DNA of 64,000 nt from Fasciola hepatica (Eukaryota; Platyhelminthes; Trematoda; Plagiorchiida; Fasciolidae), in NCBI GenBank assembly GCA_948099385.1, contig CANUEZ040000129.1:2728001-2792000 (forward strand), in the 5' to 3' direction. Of the stretch, positions 1-11,500 are shown piece after piece. The notes below the pieces were generated by a model. That model saw only the letters and a list, made by a program, of their open reading frames with translations, did not search any database and had not been told where the DNA came from. Position 1 is the stretch's first letter. Each line of letters starts with the position of its first letter. A program made the position numbers and the translations under genes.

Positions 1-997
1 CTCACACGAAAACACACCCATCAATATCATCACTTTGCAAACCACCCCGTTTATTCGACGATTGCCCTTGACAACAGCAAAGTATTCCCGAGATAGACAA
101 ACGGCTTACGGGGAGCAGACTCTCAGATCGATGTCCAATACCAGTGAGAACTGAAGTTCGCATAAATACCAATGCATGTTTGGGGTCCACGTGTGCGAGG
201 TACTGGCTTCTAAGGGCCGTGAAATTATTGCAGTGTGATCAATCTGAGTCAGTTGACCTATAAATTATGAATAATCACTTCACTGTGCGTCGAGAGCTTT
301 GTCAAATGGTTCTACCTAACAGGAAAACAGCTGATCCATATGGAACTGAATACGTCTGTCGCCATTCGTAATTAAAGTAGATGGACAGAAGAGACGTTTT
401 GAAGACACTGAAGAGAAAACTAATGTTATTGCTCTACGAATACAGACAGAGGCCAATCCTATCATTTCGAGTGGCGATGGACTCTTTGCTGAAATCACAT
501 AATGTTCACTGTATGGATTAAAACATCCGTGCACAGTTTAGGTAGTCGACCTTAGTATCAGACTGAATCAAGTGCTTTTAGGGTATACTGAATCACTTCA
601 GCCGTTCGGGTTTACATCAATGACCAAGAAATAATACAGTTTAGTTTAGTCTAACAACGAAGGCATTTAAATTAGTAAACTCTGACTGGAATCCGTGACT
701 GCATTGTTGGAATGTTTTGGTTCAGGCTTACGCAGAGATTAGGGTATTTACAATCACTCGCACAAAAGGCTCTCAGTAAACTTTACCACACAGAACCTCC
801 GTGATCAAGTGCACGCTGGTCGGTTTTATTTATTATCAAAGGTAAGTAAGAGATTTTCTGGTTAAACGTCTGTTCTGTGATTTTGTAGCTACACACTCAG
901 TCCAGTGCTTCACATCATGAGGCTATTCCGGCTGAATTCCTCATGCTGTGATATCATGAATTAGACAGTTAAAATTGACCTGGATAGAAGCTTACAA

Positions 998-1180
998 TCG
1001 ACTATAAAACGGTTTTGAGAAGCGCCACCCGAGGTAGCCGGAAAGGTAACGGACTATCATCGTTTCCGACAAGACTCTGTTTCCGAACAGTAAATACTTC
1101 GGTATAACAATTCACATGGCGCAACGATTTTTGATACACTCCAAAATGATTTCGGCTCCGACACATCAACACCCCAGATA
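998..1180 (+). repeat. Foldback-repeat family, single-arm relic
   Basis: This stretch aligns with the right arm of the palindrome at 8832-9029 and continues into its right flank. Both copies share a block beginning cacatggcgca, followed by a T-rich run, acactcc, and a TCGG-containing segment. Only one arm is present, so this copy cannot fold on itself. It shows that the palindrome and its flank belong to a dispersed family. Confidence 0.55.
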
Positions 1181-1211
1181 ATCTTATGATAATGCACATG
1201 ATTCACAAATA

Positions 1212-1328
1212 AGACACTACCAGTTCGAATCCTGGATGGGGCTCTCGATGGATGTGAATTGCTAACGAATTTTACCGGTTCAAGTGAAACAGCTGTACAG
1301 CGAGCTTCTAACCATCAGTTGATAAGTG
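1212..1328 (+). mobile_element. SINE family A, truncated copy
   Basis: The copy starts in a tRNA-like box B (cagttcgaatcctgg). It continues into the family A body, recognised by gatgtg, a weak match to the heptad region, and the conserved block gtgaaacagctgtacag. It is 5' truncated: the box A half of the tRNA-like head is missing. Full-length relatives are at 2971-3196 and, inverted, at 49622-49851. Confidence 0.55.
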
Positions 1329-2218
1329 GTTCTTCAACGTATTTTTATTGGTGATGTGGGCAGTGATACTACGTGACGAACCGTCCAGTGAACAGCTCAG
1401 ACGTGGTACTACCTATCTTTTACTTGGACCTGGATTATTTAGAAATTACTTCAACCATTTTACTCTACCGACGGAAACTGATTTGGATAAACGGCTGGCC
1501 ATGTGACTTATTTCAGTAATGTGCCACAGGTTTTTCCTCCAACTAGAATCAAGGCCCTAGAAACCAGTAACTTTGCTTCATTCTACCGGGCAGTGAGGAA
1601 GATCACAGTATTGCCTTCGCCAATTCCCTTACCAGCAAATAATTTACCAGCTGTTGTCTATGCCAGATAGAGTACGTAAATTTAATTCATAAAGAATACA
1701 CGTTGACAGATTACCACCATTATCTGAGTCGAATTACCCAAAGGATCTAAGACATCGTGATAAAAGATCTTTCAGAAAATGATTATTTCTTTGCTTGGAT
1801 GAACTCCACGGTTTGGGTCAACCGGTTTATTTGACTCATCAGTTAGAATCATACCTTGCGTTAGCCCTTTTCCGCACTTATAGAGACCCCTGATTTCTCC
1901 TCACTTTGTAAAGGAATCAAAATAGATGGAATATATTTACTGCAGACAAAATTTAGGGTTCCTATTTGGAGATGCGGTTAATGGTAATTCACCAGACAGT
2001 TTTCGATGAAAAAATGATTTTTTCTTAATTATCATGACCGTAGCCATTCTACTGGGTAATAAATGCCACTTCGGTGTGTCACATACCTGTGATTTATTTC
2101 TAATATATTGTACTTTTGTGCTGGTACTCAAAAGCTCAGGAAATAAATTATCAGATATCGTCAAATAAATAACCCGTCTACATTGTTCATACCAATTGTT
2201 CCCACCGTTCTGACCAAG

Positions 2219-2546
2219 CGTATCGATTTGGCCATGGCTCTGCTTACAATCACGGAAGACCGCTCCAAGGCCGTGCAATTTCTGGGCCCATTTATGCAAA
2301 CTACCCTTGCCACAATGATTTCGCAGCCTAAACTCGGCATACGGATTTTTCAAATCTACAAACCGTTGAATATTATGATTTGGCTGTATACTGGCTGTTG
2401 TATTTTTGCTGTGGCTCTTAGTGCTTCTATGTTCAACCGACTAAGTCCGTACAGTGCTTGGAACGGACGCAGAGCTGACGCGACTACAGATGAGCTATCC
2501 GTGGCGGAAAATGTGTGGATCACTTTTCGCAGTATTGCACAACAAC
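2219..2546 (+). CDS. Receptor exon: S1 end, M1, pore loop start
   Basis: The proposed acceptor is the AG at 2217-2218 after a pyrimidine-rich run; the donor at 2547 reads GTGAGT. The exon starts RIDLAMALLTITEDR, the classic iGluR S1 block whose Arg binds the ligand alpha-carboxylate. It continues with a GPFM element and then the M1 helix (IMIWLYTGCCIFAVALSA). It ends in the pore-loop region (NVWITFRSIAQQ), retaining a Gln at the usual Q/R position. It ends in phase 1. The exact 5' boundary is the least certain of the four exons, because the frame stays open for some codons upstream. Confidence 0.85.
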
Positions 2547-5500
2547 GTGAGTGCACCTGTTTGTCGGCTATTCATTGTCCAATCATTGCATATAAAGAAC
2601 ATCAATCTAGTTCAGTGACTTCACGTTTTGCAGCCCAGGGGTTGACTGACGGATAACAATGTGAGCCTAAGCAAGATAAATGTACATGGTTGATCAGATA
2701 TGCTAATGTAGGCAAAGCTATGAGAACCGTAAAATGTTTAGAATAAAGTCCTCCTGCAACAATCTTCTCCGAGATTTTCTTAAAACAGTTTGAAGAATCA
2801 TATTGTACAAACCTAATCTTTGACTACTCAAATACGTATAGTAGCCAAGCTCTGTCGGTTGTTTATGACGGAATGCCTTCGTTGTACTTAGGCTCTACAG
2901 AGAAGTCGTTTATCAGAGGAATCGATCGATATAAAGGAAACGAGTTACCTTCCAAAGCCAGTGAAAAAGAGTGCTATATCATGTTGTGTATATGTTCAAC
3001 AAACTGCTGAAATTCAGTTCTGATAGCCTTGTAGTCAAGGTGTTCGATTCGCAATCTTTCACCACGGGTTCGAGTCCTCGTAGGGGCTCAGTGGGTGTGC
3101 ACGGCTGATGATTCCTAACAAGGAGAAAGCAGCCGCACTAGGCTTCCACGGTTTTCAGTCGTTATTTGAGCGTTTATGCTGTATGATGAAAGATATTTTA
3201 CTTATCATGAGCTATTCAAATCTCAGCTTAAAGTGATTTCACTTGGAGCTAGCTAAGTTGGCGGCTTTATTTGATTGCTCTAGGTATTAAGTACCTGGAA
3301 TCCCGACACCGTACAAGGTGAATTTATCCACAAGATCTTCAATCAAAATGTGTGTCACAAAGTGGCTAAAGAAGATGTAGAAGAATAAAAGTGACTGAAT
3401 ACTATGACCCTATTAGATACTTCACTTCGTTGTTGCCTGATTTCTCCAGGGATCAAGTTCCATTTTGAACGCATAGGGCTTCCGCCACAACTGGTTCTAC
3501 TGATCAATAATGTACACTTTTTGTCCATTCCATAACTTACAGTGTACACGAGAGAAGCTGGTTCATGAATATAATGTCAGGATCTAACGTGTAACCTTGT
3601 TCGCCTTAACTTCAGTGATATTTCTCACATTCTAAGGGTCCTACGAAGCAGCTTTAAACTGAGTGCTGTCGTCGATTTGGCATGTCATTCCCGCGCCCAG
3701 TGCAGAAAGTCTATCCGATTCGGAGTATGACATTTATATGTATCCTGTTGCTTGAGGCTCAATAAATGAGAAACTGAGTTTGAAGGGACAAAACTTGTAA
3801 TTGCCTTCAAATCAACCCTGGGAGAACCTAAGAGACCAACTGTTATGCCGCTACTTAGCGATTGCTAACAAAACCAGGTGTCAAACAAATTTGACGACCT
3901 TTTGAGCTGCAGGCACGTTATCTTGATCTCCATTATTGACTCGTTATTTAATAAACTTTTGAAGTTACAATTACAGGGTGACCAAAGAGGCTTAGCACAA
4001 GCCCGTGTACAATACGTCGGAATCAAGTCAAACTGACTTGACGGCTAGATCGGATGACCAGTATGGTATGAGTGATGGGTTCTTGTATGAATATTAGGCG
4101 AGCTCGGTTATCAACGAGTATCAGTTTGAACTTTTCAATTGCTACTCAAGGCCTCTTGACGACCAATTTATAGTATTAGACTAAAATGATATTATGAACC
4201 TTCATAGCTCAAACAAGTAAAGAAACCTTGTGGAGTTTATCCAGGATCGATAACAACCAACGGATTCCTTTGGAGGATAAGCTGTAAACTAGACGCGCAT
4301 CTGTCCATTGGAAAGGTAGATAATAACATGTTTTCATAGTTCCGATTTGCTATATCTTTGTTGAACTGATTTGATCCAATCGGTTAAATGACGAACGGTT
4401 TTCATCGTTATTTCATTGCCTAAACAACAGAGTTGTTGAAGAAAACGCATACATTTTGACAGAAACTGCTCGTAGTTTGTCTTGATTTTGTTAGTTTTGT
4501 CATACTTACACCAAGATGTGTTGGGGGCAGTTTAATTCAAGGATAACTTGGAGTGACCGGAGTCACGATCATTTCTGCAAACGCCTTTTCCCAATAAGGT
4601 GGTCGGTATGTTATGACAGTTCAGCCAATTGAAGTAAACCCTGGTAGCTTGAAGGGTGGCAAGATCCACTCACAATCCGGTACCTCTTGGCTGTGATCCT
4701 AAACATATTTCAAGTAAAATGCCGCATCGTAGTTGCCGTAGTTATAGCTACTGCTGTTGCTGTGGTTGTCTTCGTTGTTGTTGTTGTCGTTGCTGCTAAT
4801 TTCCAGCAATTCGGAAGGAGAAGCTATTCGTTGTTGCCATTTGTTTATCCCAAAAGGTGGATTTTGATAAAACAAAATAAATCTTTATTAAGAAAATTTA
4901 AATCTCACATATTTCGACCTACTACCTCAAGGTACATACACTGACGCAATAACGTTTTTATTGCCATAAACTGCTACTAGTCATTCTAATTGATCTGTAT
5001 TGTGTGCCGTTTTACTCCCACATTTTTTCAGCTTTGGTCACGTTCCCAGTGGCAAATTCGACTCGCATCCTGATTTTGATGTTTTGGTTTTTCGTGCTAA
5101 TATGGCACGCTTGTTGGCAAGCTCAAATGACGGCTTTCTTTTCTACACGAGAATTGGTGCTACCAGTCCAAACTGTGCGTGATATTGCGCAACAGAATAC
5201 GGTTCGACCAATCGTTCTCAACGGATCTAGTGTCTATATGAGGTTCAAGGTATGCTTTCCAGTCTGTTCAAGATGTCCCGTCTTTGCATATTTTCTCACC
5301 CCCCCCCCACCTTTCGAGTGCCTGATTTTGCAAGTTTGTTCTTTAGGTGTCTGGAAAAGCAAATAGTGATACTAATACCAACTTCTAAATGTGAAACGAA
5401 ATATGTAGTCCTTTGTCACCCATGTGAAATGTGTGTGCTGCAAATCTGAAGACGTTCGCTAGTGAAAAGTACAGAATACAAAAACCGTCAGCTCAAAAGC

Positions 5501-8500
5501 AGAGGCTTTCACGTCTGTTGCGTAAGAATCTACGAGAAATGTCAGTGCTTCCGTGAAATAGCACGCTAATGGGTGGCTTTTAGATCGCACGACACGGTTT
5601 ATTTTGAGGATTCCAGTAAGTAGGTTAACCTATTGAATTTATGAGAAATTGTGTATTGCAGAAAATATATTTTCATTGTATCACTTCGAGCGTTTATTCA
5701 CTGTATTCCGTAAATGAGATTAGATACGCAACTGTACTTAAAGCCCTTGAGTAAGTGCGTGGCTTATATGATAACTAGAACCTAATGGTCATTTTTACCG
5801 ATAACGTGTGTAAAATATGTGATTACAAAGTGAAGAATCTTTTATTCTACGCTCCTGCTAGAGATAATTGAAATTAAACTCGTGTCCTCGTGCAACAATA
5901 AATGTGTACACTTTGTCCCTTTACCTATACGAAATGCTTCCACATCTCATGAAATTTCCAACTAGAGGGAGAAGTGTATTGTGTGAGTTTTAGAGACGCT
6001 TTTGAGGTGCATGCAATGGTTTTCAACAAATCAGGTCGGTAGCACACCACTTTAACTTTTAACTCTACAACAAATCGGCCTTGCCGTTCATTGTTAGATG
6101 GTCACGAGCACGGATGAGTTAGGGATCTGCTGTGATGTTCAACATTCGCATTTTTTTGCATTATTTACTCAATCTCCGTTCAACCAACCTTCGAGTTAAC
6201 CTTTTTATGCCTACCGCTTGAGCTGTATCGGGAAAAACTGAGTCCACAGCACTGTACCAGTAAGAATTCCACGAAGATGATCCAAGTCAAGGAGCACCGT
6301 CGTGATTATGGAAGGTGAGAACAAGTGATGGGGTGATCAGACTGATTGGTAAAGCATCCGTCGTTCTTAAGTATTCTTTGCCAGCGGCTTTACTTGCATT
6401 CGTATTGATGGTGTAGAATAATTTGAATGAGTCGTCATTCACCTGCTTTACAGTATCCATAGAGTGCGTCCGGATAGCTCTAGCCATTGTTTTTCTGTTT
6501 CCCATCCAAGGCGAGACTGGTTTTTTACTCCTTGATTCTTTGCAGTCGTTACAATGTTGTTCTACGTACGTGGCTTGTTTATCGTGAACAAACAAAGGAA
6601 AGTTACTCGCAAACCTACTTTAGGAACTACGGAGGCCGTGGCGATGAGACTGATGAAATAACGGTTTTGTTTTCTGAAGCCACTCAGTAAGACAACCCAG
6701 CTGCCCACACTATGACCCAAAACCGGCGATCCAACTCAATACTAAACGGACATTGACTCCCTGACCGACTGACAGTTGAACAATCCCAGAAACCCATTTG
6801 TTGTCTTTCTGATCCTCTCCCAACGACGAAACAGATACATATATATATCGAACTTCATATCTATCCAACTCCATTTGGACACACTGCTCATAAAATTATG
6901 TATTTTCAATCCATAATAGTCACCTAATTGGCTACGAGGTTTATATTGCCCAAAACGAGCTAGTTTTCGATTCGTAGTCTTCTCTACATGCCGTGAAAAG
7001 GAACTGCTCAATTAATTCCTGACACGGATGAATCCTTTCGACGGTCCCTTCGAGGTTTTCAGTGCTGAATGAGTCGATCTTAGTGCACGAAGCTTCATTT
7101 CATGGTCAATTCAAGTCTTTTCACAGCCAAGCTAAACAAAGCATAAATTGCACAGCAAACTGCTTACGGTGCGTTACCAACGATTAACTCACCACTGAAA
7201 ACCACTAAACTGTTGTGCAGATATTTTATGCTCACCGGTAGTTATCAACTAAGCACAAACTGAGTGATGACTCCAAGTCAAGCACCAGTACCGAGACGCA
7301 ATCGGGGATTCGTTTCAAGTGGTAGTGCTAGTAGCAATAGCGGGGGGGTTCGTGCACACGACCAATTGAATAAGCAAATAGTTGATTGTTCAGAACACAG
7401 TTATGGATAATTGTGGATCGACAGCGAACACAACTACGTCAGATATACGGAATGTAATAAGGTGACGGAGGGCTTTTTAACCACGTAATTACATCCTCTG
7501 ACCGAACAGCGACCATTTTCAAGTAGTCCGGACATCTGTTATGCAAATTAACGTTATTGTAACGGTTGATTGATTTTGTTGATGTTCAAACGAGAAATAG
7601 GCATTAAGCAACTCTCACACCCGGCCAGCCTCTTAAATTACACCCATAGTAGTAATAGTAGCAATAGTTGTAGTGGTGGTGGTAGTGAGAGGATTCGCAG
7701 TAGCAGTGGACTCTGCATAAGTTTTGGGAGCTTCAAAAGTTACTAGCAATTAGTGGTAAACGCAAAGCGTGATAGACAACTCTATCCCTGTTTTTATTCA
7801 TAATCAGTCTGCCAGGAAAGATCCAGTCTACCGACGAATATACGAAATGTTACAGGAAGACAAATTTCCCATATACACATACAGTGACGCCACTACAGCA
7901 ATGCTGAATCATCCGAATCTCGCATTTATTGACGATCAGTATCTTCTGCTAACGGTTGTCACTGCTCATTGTGAACATTTCTATCTAATGGATGAATTGT
8001 TCGATGAAACTCCGGCAAGCTTTGCTGTACGAAAATCCTCGGAATACGCGGAAGAATTTACAGACTAGTAAGTTGGTGTCCACATTGCGTAGCAAATCCT
8101 TTGCCTGGCATGGAATTGAGAAATTGACTGATAGGGCATACGTAAATTGTAGATCATCTTCAGCTTTGGTAGACGTGACTGGCTTTTTGATCATGTGTAT
8201 TTAGAAGTATCAAAGTGAATCTAAGCCTTGTGGGACGTTATTTGATGAACAACGCTAAGGGTTGGTTACGGGGGTATTGTTGAGTCACTATCACTATGTA
8301 ACATTTTCTACCAAGATGTGAACTGTCGGTGATTCTTAACAAGCCGGAATATGCATCTGTTTAGTGGTTCCACAGAGGTTCAACGATCACGTTGCGCCTT
8401 GATCATGCGTATTGAATGATTAAATAAACGACACAGATAGTAGTCGAGTTACAGAAGTATTTATTATTTCTGGATTAAAATCCTTGAAAGCCACTCATAT

Positions 8501-11500
8501 CCAACCACATAGGAGGTAAAACGCAATCGGCTGTAGCTGCGGGCCTAGCTCACCGCCAGGACTGAAATGTGGGGATCTTAGGTGGCTTTCCAGTCCATGT
8601 CTAATGATGGTGGCTCTTTCGGATAGTTCAGTGATTCCCTGCCGACATGCAGCTTGGATCTATCAATACAGTTATTCTAAAAACAAGTGGAATAAACAGG
8701 AAAATAATCGATTATTAAACCTGCATAGGTGCTTTTATTTCTTTGCCAATAAAAGCCGAACTCGCTTGTGTTTGTGCGTTCTGTTCAAGACCATGGTTCA
8801 CGTAAATAATCAATCTAACACTTACCTACACTTAAACGAGATATAAAGTCAGCAATACGGCTTTGTTTGTGGAAAATTATGAGCCGAAGTTTCGATTACC
8901 GTTGGCAACCTTTCTCATGGCAGTTTTGATTGTAAAACTGCCTTGAGAAAGGTTGCCAACGGTAATCGAAAAGTCGGCTTATAATTTTCCACAGACAACG
9001 CCGTGTTACTTACATTATATCTCGTTTAACACCTCACATGGCGCACTGTTTTTTTTAAACACTCCGAACCTCGTTCGGCCCTGACATATTTACTTGCTCT
9101 TTCTCTACTTTTGCACGACTATCTTGTGTTGGAAATTGATTCCATGAATATTGCGGATCATCATGAATAATGGATGGCGGCTGAAAGTAAATGCCACACA
9201 GATCATCATCGAGTTTTTATCTAATTTGCCGGAGCCATGAAAAAGAGGCTTTTTATGTCCTTCTCGACGAGTCCGACACGATTTTGGCAGGCTACCAAGG
9301 AAACAGCACCATCAGGACTGAGGATGAGGACGGGAAGTTTATTTTGTTTATTCTGTCTAAGGCCTCAGGATATGACCAAGCCACTACCGTTGGCGAATTT
9401 GAAAGAAAACAGACAGTTTGTTGATTTCAAAACGTCTAGTATGTCCGTTCACCGCAAGCACCACTAATCAGACACCTCCAGCCTTCTAGCATTCTTTGCT
9501 GACAGTGGCTAGGTTTACCACCAGTAGGTGAGTACGGAGCGAACAACGGGACGATAGACACAAACCTTGGTTCAAAGGATGATTTTCTTACGGATCTACA
9601 AGGTTTGTCGTATTCATTGACATGCTTCCTGGAGTTATCTACCGTAGCATCCTTTCATCATTTTCCTGACCATTTTGAAGTTAAGTAGACCCCCATTTAC
9701 TTGGATGATGAAAAATATCCGATCCAGTAGTCATTGATGAACAGCTGTTAAGTTATGTGGCTCTGGGCAAGCTAAAAACAACTTTGCTTCTGCTATGCTG
9801 ACATTTAGGCCTGTGGACCTCACAAAGAGGTTCCTTCAATCAAGAAATGACTGAAGCTTGGGGGGGATTCTTCTAGCAAGTTCGCCTCATCCGAGAACTG
9901 CAAATTTAAGGTGTTAATTCCTTGGCTATTATTATGGTCACCACTGTAGTCATCTGTGGCTTGACTTACTGTTCATTCGAGGGCATTGAAGAACAACACA
10001 TGTGAAATAACTTGTCCTCATCTAACTACGGTGCCGAGAGCAAAATCCAAAGATTCTTCTCTATGCATACGGACACGAGGTGGAGAACAAACTTCTCCTT
10101 AGAAGCGGTACTAGTTTATCAGACGTCGCTTTTAATTTCACTGTGACATACGCTGTGGAAATTCAATCTACACTGCTTATTCCGTCGAGGTAGAGTGCGG
10201 GAGTTTTTCGCAGTTGAGTAGCAGCACTCAGATAATCTTTGCAGGTACGTCATTCAAGGATAATTCTTGTAAGCTGTTTAATTTTCTTTCTTTGGGCTGG
10301 ACAAATTATCAGACTTCCCCCAATCAGTAGAAAAGATTTATTCTCCTAATATGGAGCATAATGGAATAGGATACCAACGGTAGACTTCCTGCTGGATGCC
10401 ACCTTCTTTAGCTGCTTTCCTGTTCTTTGGCTTGCTGATGACCGCGAATATTTCATTCATAGATGACGGATCGTAGTTGATATCATACCGCTCTAAGGAG
10501 ATTGAGCGTGGAAGGTTAGTCGAATGGTCTTAAGATCTGCTTAGTAACCGACCGAAGCGCATCATTATTTTTTTAATTCTACTTGCAAGTAGGCTGCTTC
10601 ACTTAGAAGTCAATCATGCTTGCGGAGCCTGTTCAAAGCTTTGTGAGTAAGATGAGATTGTTTGTCGAACTCATCAATACCTGATGCGATCCCCATTTTT
10701 CAGCTAATTTTATCCCCTACCTCTTAAGATCGACCCTACTCTTGTGCGAGACCTCTCACGGCAGCCCGTACCTTTACTCTTTCCCAAGAGCTGACCTCCA
10801 TGTGCTTAAGCTCAGATTCATTCTGCCCTCAGAGATACAAGCCTTTAAATGTCTTCCAGTTTTCCTTAGTTTTTTCATACAGCTTTTCTAACTACTGAAT
10901 TGAAAATAGTCCACTATTCATTAACTTGAAGTACGTCTGTTTGTTCTTTGGTTTCGGCCGATAGTCGGGTCAAAATTGTTCTTAATAGCGCTTGGTGTTT
11001 CTCCGAATTTCTCAGAGTAGAGACGTTTATTCTGGTCAGCGAATAGGCATTCTGGTGCGTAAAGTGATATATTGTAAAGCATACACGCATAAAAACGTGA
11101 TCTGCATCGCTTGACCGTCCTTTGTGAAAGAATCCCAGAGATATTTCGCTAGGATACTTCAGACTGCGGCAAAGTGCTGCCTTTCTTTTTAACGCTATGT
11201 CATTAGGCCCTTCTTAGGCTAATGGGAGCTTGTGATGAAGGCCATTTCTTTGGTGTCAGCGATATAGGCCAGAAGGTCATCATTCTTGCGGCTTTGATTT
11301 CCGTTAAATTATCTCAGGACGTGTTGGGTTAACTCACCCAAGGTACCTATGCAAGCCTCCCATTTTCTTATGGCTTATGGAATGTCATCTTTTGGTACCC
11401 GGTTTATTAATTACTGTAGGTTGTCTTGATTCGTTGTCGACCGAGTTAATCGGGGCACAGACTGCAACCACCGTCAAGTTCCGCAGTGAGTCCCATAAGT

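Larger units (their letters stand above)
1..2218 (+). other. Receptor intron / 5' flank, no exon recognised
   Basis: No reading frame here resembles the missing receptor parts (amino-terminal domain or first half of S1). The stretch is best read as intron upstream of the first visible receptor exon. It contains a degenerate copy of the foldback repeat (998-1180) and a SINE fragment (1212-1328); otherwise nothing is recognised. Confidence 0.5.

Noticed and set aside
1937..2353. 138-codon open frame on the - strand
   Set aside because: It overlaps the receptor exon antisense and has no motif; the + strand reading has clear iGluR S1 sequence.
3020..3095. Functional tRNA gene in the SINE A heads
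   Set aside because: The same tRNA-like block recurs with identical flanks at 49730-49810 in the opposite orientation, so it is a dispersed SINE, not a tRNA gene.
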